Shown here one piece after another: positions 1-7,933 of a stretch of DNA of 64,000 nt (its first letter is position 1; each line of letters starts with the position of its first letter). The translations under genes and the position numbers were made by a program. The notes under the pieces are model-generated. The model saw only the letters and a program-made list of their open reading frames with translations. It ran no database searches and was not told where the DNA came from. The DNA is from Pelosinus sp. (lineage in GTDB: Bacteria; Bacillota; Negativicutes; Propionisporales; Propionisporaceae), in NCBI GenBank assembly GCA_021372375.1, contig JAJFUN010000078.1, positions 1-64,000 on the forward strand. The letters run 5' to 3'.

Positions 1-1157
1 CAAATCTTACCGTACTATGGTCCACTGGCCTCCCGGAAAACTTCAAAGCCTTCTGCGCTAAAGTATCCATTGATACAAGTGCCATTCAATATGAAAATGA
101 TGATTTAATGCGGCCTGTTTATGGCGATGATTATGCCATTGCCTGCTGCGTATCAGCTATGCAGGTAGGCAAACAAATGCAGTTTTTCGGTGCACGGGCT
201 AATTTGGCGAAATCCTTACTTATGGCCATTAATGGCGGTCGTGATGAAAAAACTGGTCAGCAAGTCGGCCCTGAGCTTCCCATTCCTACTGGCGAATACC
301 TGGACTATGCTGAAGTAAGAGCCAATTATTCAACAACTTTAGCTTGGCTGGCTAATCTTTATGTCAATACCATGAATGTCATCCATTTCAGCCATGACAA
401 ACATGCCTATGAAGCTTCCCAAATGGCGCTCCATGATACCGATGTAGAACGGCTAATGGCCTTTGGCGTAGCCGGCTTATCTGTAGCAGTAGACTCACTG
501 AGCGCCATCCGTTATGCCAAAGTTAAGCCCATTCGCGATGAACGTGGTATTGCCGTGGATTTTGAAATAGAAGGTGACTTCCCCTGTTACGGCAATGATG
601 ATGATCAAGTAGACCAATTGGCCGTAGAACTAACCAGCGAATTTTCCGATAATCTTAAACAGCATCCGGCCTATCGTAATGCTAAACACACTTTATCCGT
701 GCTAACAATTACTTCTAATGTCATGTACGGCAAAAAAACCGGCGCCACACCAGACGGCCGCAAAGCAGGTGAGCCTTTTGCCCCTGGCGCTAACCCCATG
801 CATGGCCGTGATAAACGCGGCGCACTCGCTGCGATGAATTCGGTAGCTAAAATTTCTTATGGTAAATGCCAGGACGGAATCTCCTATACATTTTCGATCA
901 TTCCGGCCGCACTTGGTAAAACGCCCGAGAATCGTATTAACAATCTGATGGCGCTCCTTGATGGTTATACCGCACAAACAGGGCATCACATCAACGTCAA
1001 TGTTTTAGACCGTGAAGTCCTGGAAGATGCCATGAAACATCCGGAAAACTATCCTCAGCTCACAATTCGCGTGTCAGGTTATGCCGTAAACTTCATTAAG
1101 TTAAGTACCGAGCAGCAGCTCGAAGTTCTGCACCGTACCTTTTATCAGGCGGTATAA
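1..1157 (+). CDS. pflB: Formate C-acetyltransferase (pyruvate formate-lyase), C-terminal part, cut by window start
   Basis: Cytoplasmic glycyl-radical enzyme converting pyruvate and CoA to acetyl-CoA and formate. The reading frame is open from base 3, so the start lies outside the window; about half of the usual ~750-residue protein is present. Visible landmarks are the adjacent catalytic cysteines in [10 protein letters not shown] near base 140 and the C-terminal glycyl-radical loop RVSGYAVNF near base 1070, which carries the radical glycine. Similarity to the E. coli PflB C-terminal half is strong throughout (recognised from memory). It is followed by a palindromic repeat and then by its activase pflA on the same strand. 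The stop codon is TAA at 1155-1157. Confidence 0.97.
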   Translation, partial: NLTVLWSTGLPENFKAFCAKVSIDTSAIQYENDDLMRPVYGDDYAIACCVSAMQVGKQMQFFGARANLAKSLLMAINGGRDEKTGQQVGPELPIPTGEYLDYAEVRANYSTTLAWLANLYVNTMNVIHFSHDKHAYEASQMALHDTDVERLMAFGVAGLSVAVDSLSAIRYAKVKPIRDERGIAVDFEIEGDFPCYGNDDDQVDQLAVELTSEFSDNLKQHPAYRNAKHTLSVLTITSNVMYGKKTGATPDGRKAGEPFAPGANPMHGRDKRGALAAMNSVAKISYGKCQDGISYTFSIIPAALGKTPENRINNLMALLDGYTAQTGHHINVNVLDREVLEDAMKHPENYPQLTIRVSGYAVNFIKLSTEQQLEVLHRTFYQAV

Positions 1158-1188
1158 GTAAATCACCCTCACAAAGAGGACGATTTCA

Positions 1189-1296
1189 AAATTCCCCTCT
1201 AGAGAGGGGTGCCCGTTAGGGCGGGGTGTGTTAGGTTTCCAAGCCAAAAATCAACACACCCCGTCGCTTCGCGCCACCCCTCTCAAGAGGGGAATT
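1189..1296. repeat. Palindromic repeat R1a (MITE-like), between pflB and pflA
   Basis: A 108-bp imperfect inverted repeat starting AATTCCCCTCT and ending AGAGGGGAATT. Both arms share the terminal block and an inner GGGGTGTGTT block. They differ between these: the left arm has a CCCGTTAGGGC mini-hairpin, the right arm a GCGCGAAGCGAC type. A second copy with the same arm order is at 9907-10014, and the same ends flank the DUF559 gene at 38447-38968. Transcribed from pflB it would fold into a long hairpin, so it may lower read-through into pflA (inference). Confidence 0.85.
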
Positions 1297-1329
1297 ATAA
1301 AAAATGCATATTTATGAGGAGCATGACTT

Positions 1330-2058
1330 ATGTCCTTGAACTTTGCCTATTATCATTCTATCGAAACCTTTGGTACCGTTGACGGACCCGGTATCCGCTA
1401 CGTTTTGTTTTTAAGCGGCTGCGGTCTCAAGTGTAAATTTTGCCATAACCCGGACACCTGGCAGCAAGGTGAGAAAACTATTACGGTAGAGGAAGTTTTC
1501 GCTGATATAAAGCGTTATAAAAATTTTTATGACCGGTCCGGCGGAGGCCTGACGGTGAGCGGCGGCGAACCGCTCCTGCAGCCTAAGTTTGTTGCCGAAT
1601 TATTTAAGACCTGCAGATTAGCAGGCATACATACTTTACTCGATACATCAGGCTCTGCCCCGATAGAGAGCTTGCAGCAAATACTTCCTGTTACTGACCA
1701 AGTACAATTTAGTATCAAAGCGTCCTCCAAGGCCTTGCACAATGAACTAACTGCTATGGACAATACTATCATCTTGACTAATCTTCGTTATATTGCCCAA
1801 AGCCAGGTTCCCTTAGTTATCCGGTTTGTACTCATTCCTGGTATTACCGATTCAGCATATGAACTAAGTGAACTAGCCAATTTAATAAACTCTCTGCCAG
1901 GCAAGATAAAACTAGAGTTACTCCCCTACCACATTCTTGGCAAAGAAAAATGGGCAGCATTAGGTAAGTGCTACTCACTTGAAGACATACCACCAGCCAC
2001 ACCTGAGAATATAAAAAGCGCCGCAAGTTTCTTGCAATCTATGGAAATCATGATGTAA
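1330..2058 (+). CDS. pflA: Pyruvate formate-lyase-activating enzyme, radical SAM
   Basis: Radical-SAM enzyme that uses a [4Fe-4S] cluster and S-adenosylmethionine to install the glycyl radical on PFL. The CX3CX2C motif is visible as C31, C35 and C38 (GCGLKCKFCHNP), followed by a glycine-rich SAM-binding stretch GGGLTVSGGEPLLQ around residues 71-84. The 242-residue length is normal for the family. The ATG at 1330 has a GAGGAG ribosome site about 10 bases upstream. It lies 172 bp after pflB on the same strand; the gap is largely the R1a palindrome, unlike the compact pflBA spacing common elsewhere. Confidence 0.96.
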   Translation: MSLNFAYYHSIETFGTVDGPGIRYVLFLSGCGLKCKFCHNPDTWQQGEKTITVEEVFADIKRYKNFYDRSGGGLTVSGGEPLLQPKFVAELFKTCRLAGIHTLLDTSGSAPIESLQQILPVTDQVQFSIKASSKALHNELTAMDNTIILTNLRYIAQSQVPLVIRFVLIPGITDSAYELSELANLINSLPGKIKLELLPYHILGKEKWAALGKCYSLEDIPPATPENIKSAASFLQSMEIMM

Positions 2059-2072
2059 TCAAAGGAGACCTT

Positions 2073-2597
2073 ATGAAGTTTACAACACGTGATATTGTTT
2101 ATTTGGGCTTATTCATTGCTATAAATATAATACTTACCCGTGTAACCAGCATCAAACTCAGCTTCGGCGGTGTGGAATATATACGAATTGGCTTTGGTGC
2201 TCTGCCTTTATTATTTTGCAGCATCTTCCTCGGTCCCAGGCAGGGAATGATTGCTGGAATCTTAGGTGATCTCATTGGTTACCAAATCAATCCGTCTGGT
2301 ATATATCTGCCGCAGTTTACCATGATTGCCGGATTTACTGGTTTTCTGCCAGGTTTATTATTTAGACTATTCAAATGCAAAATGGTCTTTTCTCAATTAC
2401 TATTGGTTATCGCGATTACACAGCTTATTACTACTGTCCTCTTGGCACCTTATGTACTGTGGCAGATATTCGGCATTCCGCTGATTATCAATATCCCGCC
2501 CCGTCTCGTTTCACTGGCGGCCACTGCTCCTTTATTTGCTTATCTAATTCTAACTATGCAAAAGCGTTTATTCTTTCGCACGAATCTTCAACATTAA
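2073..2597 (+). CDS. ECF transporter S component, folate-type
   Basis: A 174-residue integral membrane protein with about five to six hydrophobic segments, the size of substrate-binding (S) subunits of energy-coupling factor vitamin importers. The central IRIGFGALPLLFCSIFLGP segment, the GDLIGYQINPSG loop and the YLPQFT turn resemble the folate-family S components (from memory). The shared EcfA/EcfA'/EcfT module is not in this window. An AAAGGAG ribosome site precedes the ATG, and only 14 bp separate it from pflA, so it may be co-transcribed. The substrate is inferred; another vitamin is possible. Confidence 0.75.
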   Translation: MKFTTRDIVYLGLFIAINIILTRVTSIKLSFGGVEYIRIGFGALPLLFCSIFLGPRQGMIAGILGDLIGYQINPSGIYLPQFTMIAGFTGFLPGLLFRLFKCKMVFSQLLLVIAITQLITTVLLAPYVLWQIFGIPLIINIPPRLVSLAATAPLFAYLILTMQKRLFFRTNLQH

Positions 2598-2689
2598 AAT
2601 AAGAATTATCTAATTTCCTTGTATTTAAGCAATTGGCGTGCTACTATTGTGTCAAATACACTAAAAATATAAATCAAGGAGATGTTACA

Positions 2690-2893
2690 ATGAAAATCAG
2701 CGGAAGAAATAAGTTGCAAGCTACTGTAAAAGAAGTGATCAAAGGCGCAGTTATGGCTAAAGTTGTAATGGATTATAAGGGCGACGAATTAGTAGCAGCT
2801 ATTACCGTAGATAGTGTAGAAGACCTCGATTTAAAAGTTGGTGACAAAGTTACTGCACTGGTTAAAGCCACCGAAATGATGGTACTAAAATAA
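2690..2893 (+). CDS. Molybdenum-pterin/molybdate-binding Mop protein (single TOBE domain)
   Basis: A 67-residue protein consisting of one Mop/TOBE domain, starting MKISGRNKLQATVKEVIKGA and with the KVTALVKATEMMVLK C-terminus typical of molbindins, which oligomerise to store molybdate or tungstate in the cytoplasm. The ATG at 2690 is chosen over an upstream in-frame codon because AAGGAG lies 7-8 bases before it and the family starts at MKIS. It stands alone; modABC is 44 kb away. The stop codon TAA coincides with the first bases of repeat R2a. Confidence 0.9.
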   Translation: MKISGRNKLQATVKEVIKGAVMAKVVMDYKGDELVAAITVDSVEDLDLKVGDKVTALVKATEMMVLK

Positions 2894-3081
2894 GCATGTT
2901 TTTAAAAGCCTCCCCCTGTCGCTAAACGCGACATCCCCCTCGAAGAGGGAGACTAAAATAAAAGCCTCCATCCCTGAGGGAGGTGGCGCAAAGCGACGGA
3001 GGGAGTTCCTTCAGATGGGATTACAGTTAAACGGGGCTGTTCGCATTAGCAATAATACTAATGCGAACAGCCCCTTATTTT
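2891..3081. repeat. Dispersed repeat R2a (about 190 bp, two nested palindromes)
   Basis: Begins TAAGCATGTTTTTAAAAGCC and contains CCTGTCGCTAAACGCGACAT followed by CCCCTCGAAGAGGGAGACT, then GAGGGAGGTGGCGCAAAGCGACGG, and ends with a 17-bp perfect hairpin. A diverged full-length copy (R2b) is at 27964-28157. The half-element (CCGTCGCTTTGCGCCACCTCCC on the minus strand) resembles the inner arm of the R1 family, so the two families may be related. Confidence 0.85.
3033..3080. terminator. Strong hairpin terminator at the end of repeat R2a
   Basis: Arms 3033-3049 and 3058-3074 (GGGGCTGTTCGCATTAG and its complement) form a 17-bp perfect stem with an 8-base loop, followed by TTATTTTG. It lies between the convergent mop gene and the amino-sugar operon and could end both. 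Confidence 0.75.
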
Positions 3082-3128
3082 GTGCAGAGTTGCCAGCAAA
3101 TGGGTAAGGTAATCAAGCTCACGTTACT

Positions 3129-4043
3129 TTATACCCGCATCGCCATCCTTCTAAAAGTATGACGCCTGCCGCGAATGGCTATCGAATACGCTAAGATATT
3201 CTCCGGTATGGCAAAACCCGCATAACCAGCATCGCCAATATGATGAATATCCGCCCCCGCCATTTTAGAATACAGCGCAATTTGCTTAATGGTATCCGTA
3301 TCTGCCCCTTCCTGCGAAGTGCCGATAGTCGTCATGACTAAAGCGCCTTGGCTATGCACAAAATCACAAATTCGTTTAACAAAATCCAGCGTAATGCCAG
3401 GTACCGTCCCGGGCGCTGGTACTAAAATAATATCTGCCCCGGCTGTCAAAAACTTTTCTACAACGTCCTCAGTAATAATATTGCCGCCGCTTTCGCCTTT
3501 GATGCCTGCGGAATGCATCTTGCCGGCAATAATGACAATATCAGACCCTAGTTCATCACGAATTTCGGCAATAGCTTTTTGGATAGTAGTATTATCAACG
3601 CCGACCTCAGGATTGCCTGTTAGTGTAATAATGCTGGCGCCCTGCTCATACGCCAGCCTGGCTGTAGCACGATTAGCCTGCCGTCCAACAGAGAGCTCCT
3701 CTTTATCCCCCATAATCTCTGCGTTTTCGGCAACAGGCTCAAGGTTTATCCCAACCACCCGGCCGCTTAGGCGCTTTATTGCTTCAATAACACTTTCGTG
3801 CTGATTGGGAATAATACCGAAAACAGCCGGTTTATATACATCATATACATTGAGCAGTACAATATCTGCGCCAAGACCTGCGGCCAGCTCCGGGTTACTG
3901 ACATCATACAACATCGACATCATAGGACAAACCATTTCACATAAAATCGTACGTCCTTCTGCGGCGCGAATACTATCTAAGAGAGCCGTCCCCTTTAGTT
4001 TTACCAAAACGCTTGGGCGTAAATCCAGCATGCGTTCACTCAT
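3129..4043 (-). CDS. Uncharacterised TIM-barrel-like protein of the amino-sugar operon
   Basis: A 304-residue soluble protein without transmembrane segments. Alternating hydrophobic strands and glycine turns (ADIVLLNVYDV, IITLTGNPEVG, DIVIIAGKMHS, GADIILVPAPGTVPG) suggest a TIM-barrel of the phosphate-binding kind, but no catalytic motif could be assigned. I recall similar proteins beside nagA/nagB in other Firmicutes, annotated only as DUF or, doubtfully, as hydrolases. The ATG has AGGAGG 7 bases upstream and overlaps the nagB stop by 8 bp, so it is translationally coupled and probably serves the same pathway. Confidence 0.6.
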   Translation of the reverse strand: MSERMLDLRPSVLVKLKGTALLDSIRAAEGRTILCEMVCPMMSMLYDVSNPELAAGLGADIVLLNVYDVYKPAVFGIIPNQHESVIEAIKRLSGRVVGINLEPVAENAEIMGDKEELSVGRQANRATARLAYEQGASIITLTGNPEVGVDNTTIQKAIAEIRDELGSDIVIIAGKMHSAGIKGESGGNIITEDVVEKFLTAGADIILVPAPGTVPGITLDFVKRICDFVHSQGALVMTTIGTSQEGADTDTIKQIALYSKMAGADIHHIGDAGYAGFAIPENILAYSIAIRGRRHTFRRMAMRV

Positions 4044-4779
4044 CTTGCATCCTCCTTAATAAACTGCCTGCCGCTTCATCAACAAGTACCGTCACATCTT
4101 GATGCAGCTGCAAAATTGAGGCTGGAATAGTTGGGGTGATCCCTTCATACAAAGCCTTGTAAATTACGACTCCTTTACTCTCACCGCTAGCTAACAGCAG
4201 CACCCTTTTTGCATGCATTATCGTCTTAATTCCCATACTAATGGCAAACCGCGGCACTTCCTCAATTGTCTTGAAAAAACGCGCATTAGCATTAATGGTT
4301 TCGTCATCAAGCTTTACTTTATGGGTAGTCGCTTCAAATTTTATATCCGGTTCATTAAACCCAATATGCCCATTTACGCCAATTCCCAAAACCTGGAGAT
4401 TAATACCGCCCTTTTCTTTGATTTGGCGGTCGTAAAAACAGCACTCCGCTTCCACATCGCCTGGCATGCCCGCTGGAATAAAAATATTTCCCGGCCTTAT
4501 ATTAATATGCTTAAAAAAGTTATGATTCATGTAATAATGATAGCTCTGACTATTACTTGGCGGCAATCCTAGATACTCATCAAGGTTAAAGGTTATCGCT
4601 TCGGCAAAATCAAGGCCAACCTCCTTATGTACGCGTATGAGTTCATGATACATACCAAGCGGCGTACTGCCAGTTGCCAAGCCAAGTACACTATCAGGCT
4701 TTAGATATAATTGCCCGGCAACAATTCTGGCGGCCTTGGCACTCATATCTTCATAACTTTTAGCAATTAGTATACGCAT
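4036..4779 (-). CDS. nagB: Glucosamine-6-phosphate deaminase/isomerase
   Basis: Converts glucosamine 6-phosphate to fructose 6-phosphate and ammonia. The 247-residue protein shows the family signatures GLATGSTPLGMY near residue 37, FNLDEYLGL and GIGVNGHIGFNEP. The start at 4779 (MRILIAKSY) is chosen because the longer frame overlaps nagA in another reading frame and because family members start with MR(I/L)I; GGAG lies about 8 bases upstream inside nagA. One base separates it from the nagA stop, so the two are coupled. Confidence 0.95.
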   Translation of the reverse strand: MRILIAKSYEDMSAKAARIVAGQLYLKPDSVLGLATGSTPLGMYHELIRVHKEVGLDFAEAITFNLDEYLGLPPSNSQSYHYYMNHNFFKHINIRPGNIFIPAGMPGDVEAECCFYDRQIKEKGGINLQVLGIGVNGHIGFNEPDIKFEATTHKVKLDDETINANARFFKTIEEVPRFAISMGIKTIMHAKRVLLLASGESKGVVIYKALYEGITPTIPASILQLHQDVTVLVDEAAGSLLRRMQDE

Positions 4780-4780
4780 T

Positions 4781-5920
4781 TTATTGTCTCCAATACTCCA
4801 ATTTACCACCAACAAAGGTTGCCCGCACGTTAATATCTTTATCAAAAATGGTTAAATCAGCGTCTTTTCCTACCGTGATGCTGCCTTTTCTTTGCTCAAG
4901 CCCCAAAAGGCGTGCCGGATTACTAGTTACCAATTGCACAGCCTTGTAAACAGGCAGCTTAGCATTGTTCATAAAATTATATACTGCCTTATTTAGCGTC
5001 AGCACACTTCCCGCAATTACACCATTACTTAACCGGGCTTCATTCTTGTTAACAAACACGGTTTGTCCGCCAAGATCATATTGCCCTTCGCCCAGCAAAC
5101 CCGCCCGCATAGCATCGGTTATCAGTATTATCTTATCCAGACCCTTCACTTTTAATAAAATGCGCTGCATCACCGGATGAACATGAACGTTATCAGCTAT
5201 TAATTCACAGGTAACTTCGCTGTCCATAGCGGCGCCAATCAGTCCGGGCTGGCGATGATTGAGCGGCGGCAAGGCGTTAAAAATATGCGTTACATGGCTT
5301 GCCCCACATTTAATAGCAGACATAGCTTCTTCATAAGCAGCGCTGCTATGTCCCAAGGAAACTACAATATTTTGTGCTTGGCACTTTTTTATAAAAGTTT
5401 CACTGCCTGTAAGCTCTGGCGCAATGGTGATAAGCCTAATTACATCAAGGTAAGGCTCTATTTTAGCATAGTCAAAGGCACTGATAAATTTTTCATCATG
5501 CGCTCCTTTATTTTTAGGATTGATAAACGGCCCCTCTACATTACAGCCTAAAATTTGCGCCCCTTCCTCTATTTTGCCGGCTATTCTAATCCGTGCCAAG
5601 GCAGCCTTGATTTTTGCAAATTCCATCGTCATCGTCGTCGGTAAAAATGCCGTAACCCCTGTACTAGGAAGCTTGCTGCGCATAATACTTAGAGCATTTC
5701 CCTCAGCATCCATGGTATCTGAGCCACTGCAGCCGTGTATATGAATATCAATAAAACCTGCAGCTAAAAAAGATTTTTTTGCATCAATAAATTCTTCTAT
5801 GCTATACTTGTCCAATTCACTTTGCGGTACAACCGCCCGTATTTTATCGGCAAAAATAACTGCCATATCTTCAAGCAGACCATCATCTGCGATAATTTTT
5901 GCGTTAACAATTGCTTTCAT
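4781..5920 (-). CDS. nagA: N-acetylglucosamine-6-phosphate deacetylase
   Basis: Amidohydrolase-fold enzyme removing acetate from GlcNAc-6-P. Visible features: the metal-binding HxH in DIHIHGCSGSDT, the conserved glutamate in CNVEGPFINPKNKGAH, GHSSAAYEEA, and HIFNALPPLNHRQPG, and a C-terminal strand with GKDADLTIFD typical of the amidohydrolase beta-sandwich. The 379-residue length is normal. The start at 5920 (MKAIVNAKII) is preferred to the upstream GTG at 5929 because AAGGGTGA sits 5 bases before it. Middle gene of the ROK-HAD-nagA-nagB operon. Confidence 0.95.
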   Translation of the reverse strand: MKAIVNAKIIADDGLLEDMAVIFADKIRAVVPQSELDKYSIEEFIDAKKSFLAAGFIDIHIHGCSGSDTMDAEGNALSIMRSKLPSTGVTAFLPTTMTMEFAKIKAALARIRIAGKIEEGAQILGCNVEGPFINPKNKGAHDEKFISAFDYAKIEPYLDVIRLITIAPELTGSETFIKKCQAQNIVVSLGHSSAAYEEAMSAIKCGASHVTHIFNALPPLNHRQPGLIGAAMDSEVTCELIADNVHVHPVMQRILLKVKGLDKIILITDAMRAGLLGEGQYDLGGQTVFVNKNEARLSNGVIAGSVLTLNKAVYNFMNNAKLPVYKAVQLVTSNPARLLGLEQRKGSITVGKDADLTIFDKDINVRATFVGGKLEYWRQ

Positions 5921-5951
5921 TTCGCTCACCCTTTACGCATAATTAAGAATT

Positions 5952-6779
5952 TCACTCGGCTAAAATAAACTTATTGATAGCCAGACTTACACCATCCTCG
6001 TCATTTGATGCTGTTATATAATCAGCTCGCTCTTTGACTTCCTCTGATGCATTGCCCATAGCCACGCCCAGACCGGCATATTCGATCATGGATAAATCAT
6101 TTTGACTATCGCCGATAGTCATGATTTCTTCCTTGCTAATTCCATATACCTTGGCCAGCATGGCTACCGCCCGACCTTTAGATACACCATGGCGGGTAAT
6201 TTCGATATTGCGAAGACCGGAATTGACAATTTCGAGTTCCGGGATGTTTTTGAGTTCATTTCTGAGTTTTGCTAACAAATCCGTATTACTATGAAAAATC
6301 TCGCATTTTACAATATTGTCTTTTTCCTGGTCAACAACCTTTCGGCACCGCTGCCAAGAAAACAGATATTCAGTTTTAATTTTATCGCTTCTAATTCTTC
6401 GGAGCTTTGCAATTAAGTAAAACAGTTTAAAGAGCAGATAGCCATAATAAAACTTTTCCGGTGTACTAAAGCAAGGCTTAATGCGGTACTTACTAAATAC
6501 TCTGAGCAGCTTTTGCAAAACCTCTGCGCCAAGTACACTTTTATAGATTACATTATTATTTTCTTGAATAAAAGCCCCGTTTGAGGCAATAACCGCCGAC
6601 CTCACGCCAAGCAGGCTTGAGTAAAACTGCGCATCAGTATACATTCGGCCTGTACTGATTACAATATGTACACCCTTATCATGCGCCATTTTTAAACTTT
6701 GTTTGGTACTTTCCGCGACAACACGCCGGGAATTCAGGAGTGTACCATCTACATCAACACAGACTAATTTATATGTCAT
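5952..6779 (-). CDS. HAD-superfamily (Cof-type) sugar-phosphate phosphatase
   Basis: A 275-residue type IIB HAD hydrolase. Motif I is VCVDVDGTLLN at the N-terminus, motif II ISTGRM, and motif III/IV GDSQNDLSMIEYAGLGVAMGN near the C-terminus. The start at MTYKLVCVDVDG (6779) matches family N-termini and has GGGA 7 bases upstream; an in-frame ATG at 6791 is the alternative. It overlaps the ROK kinase gene by about 11 bp. A role in dephosphorylating an amino-sugar phosphate intermediate is inferred from context only. Confidence 0.85.
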   Translation of the reverse strand: MTYKLVCVDVDGTLLNSRRVVAESTKQSLKMAHDKGVHIVISTGRMYTDAQFYSSLLGVRSAVIASNGAFIQENNNVIYKSVLGAEVLQKLLRVFSKYRIKPCFSTPEKFYYGYLLFKLFYLIAKLRRIRSDKIKTEYLFSWQRCRKVVDQEKDNIVKCEIFHSNTDLLAKLRNELKNIPELEIVNSGLRNIEITRHGVSKGRAVAMLAKVYGISKEEIMTIGDSQNDLSMIEYAGLGVAMGNASEEVKERADYITASNDEDGVSLAINKFILAE

Positions 6780-7668
6780 GTCTTTTCCCATTAATAATAG
6801 CCCCTAAAATATTGGCGTCATTGGTATATTTACAAGGACGAATCTCTGTAGTAAGCTCAATCGCGCCGCTAAATTGAGCTGAAAGTATATTACCAAACTT
6901 TTCCCGCAGCAAATTAATAAACCAGGCTTCTTCGGAAATCCCGCCGCCAATACAAATAACCGCAGGATTATAAAATACGGTAATGGCTAATAACTGTATT
7001 ACGATATTTGTAGTCCACTCGTCCACAGCAAGTTTTGCTGTTTTGTCCCCTGCCAGATAGGCTGCCGTAATTTCTTCACCTGTCTCGGCCTTTTGCTGGT
7101 CAGTTTTGCTGTTATATATTTGCAGTAGTGCAGTCATCGAAGCATGGTTACCTTGTACATCTATTGAATTATTTCTAAAATCAACAAAAGGTATAAAGTG
7201 AAATTCCCCCGCAAAGAAATCTTTGCCGTAAATAACATCATCTTTATCGCAGAGACAGCCGCCAATTCCTGTGCCAATAATTAAAAAAGCCGAACTTTCC
7301 GTGTTTCGAGCATTGCCGATTTTTAATTCGCACAGTCCCGCCGCCTTGGCATCGTTAATAGCTGCCGCCGTTTTGCCTGTACGCAGCGCGACTTCAGCCG
7401 CCACATTGGTGCCATGCATAATCCGCACATTCGGCGCTGCATATGATTTTAAAATTCCGTCTTGATCAAATACCCCGGGCGCACTGATACCAATAGCCTT
7501 CACTAAACTCAAGTCCTTGCAGTTTGCACATACATAATCATAAAATTCATTCTTCGCATTAAAACCGACCGTAGGTACTTTCCACTTTTCTATTATTTGA
7601 TACGTGTCATCCACTAAAGCGTATTTGATAAAAGTACCGCCAATATCAATTCCTAAATGATATTTCAC
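6769..7668 (-). CDS. ROK-family sugar kinase
   Basis: A 299-residue kinase of the ROK (repressor, ORF, kinase) family. The N-terminal ATP-binding loop is GIDIGGTFIKYAL, with GISAPGVFD and the GTGIGG loop further on and CIGGGIS near the C-terminus. No HTH is present, so it is an enzyme rather than a repressor. The CGxxGCxE zinc signature of many ROK kinases is not visible. It starts with GTG behind an AAGGAGG site. As first gene of the nag operon it probably phosphorylates GlcNAc, glucosamine or a wall-derived amino sugar; no transporter is in the operon, so recycling or uptake by an unlinked system is likely. Confidence 0.85.
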   Translation of the reverse strand: MKYHLGIDIGGTFIKYALVDDTYQIIEKWKVPTVGFNAKNEFYDYVCANCKDLSLVKAIGISAPGVFDQDGILKSYAAPNVRIMHGTNVAAEVALRTGKTAAAINDAKAAGLCELKIGNARNTESSAFLIIGTGIGGCLCDKDDVIYGKDFFAGEFHFIPFVDFRNNSIDVQGNHASMTALLQIYNSKTDQQKAETGEEITAAYLAGDKTAKLAVDEWTTNIVIQLLAITVFYNPAVICIGGGISEEAWFINLLREKFGNILSAQFSGAIELTTEIRPCKYTNDANILGAIINGKRHDI

Positions 7669-7744
7669 TTATTACGTTCCTCCTTCTATCCAACAAATAC
7701 CTTATTTATCTATATTTAACGCACAAAAGAATTTTGCTAGCAAA

Positions 7745-7802
7745 CGGCACGGGGCACTTGGTTTTAAAGCTAATATCCCTGAGCTAAAAGCCCCGCGCCA
7801 GA
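7745..7802 (-). other. Stable inverted repeat in the divergent nag/nadE promoter region
   Basis: Outer arms GGCACGGGGC and GCCCCGCGCC pair over 10 positions, with an inner AGCT-containing stem. It lies about 80 bases before the ROK gene, so it could fold in a leader RNA of the nag operon or act as a DNA operator. The rest of 7669-7933 is AT-rich divergent promoter DNA; no known riboswitch core was recognised. Confidence 0.4.
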
Positions 7803-7933
7803 TATTTAATGCGTTTTATATATTATGCTTTTAATTTATATAATTATATATACGGTGGCAAATGGTCACAAAAAATGGTATTCTATATTATATTATCTGT
7901 AAAATTCGTTAATCCTTTATTGAGGTGAATACT

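Noticed and set aside
3289-3804. Open frame of 171 codons on the plus strand
   Set aside because: Antisense shadow of the barrel-protein gene, with serine/proline-rich composition typical of such shadows.
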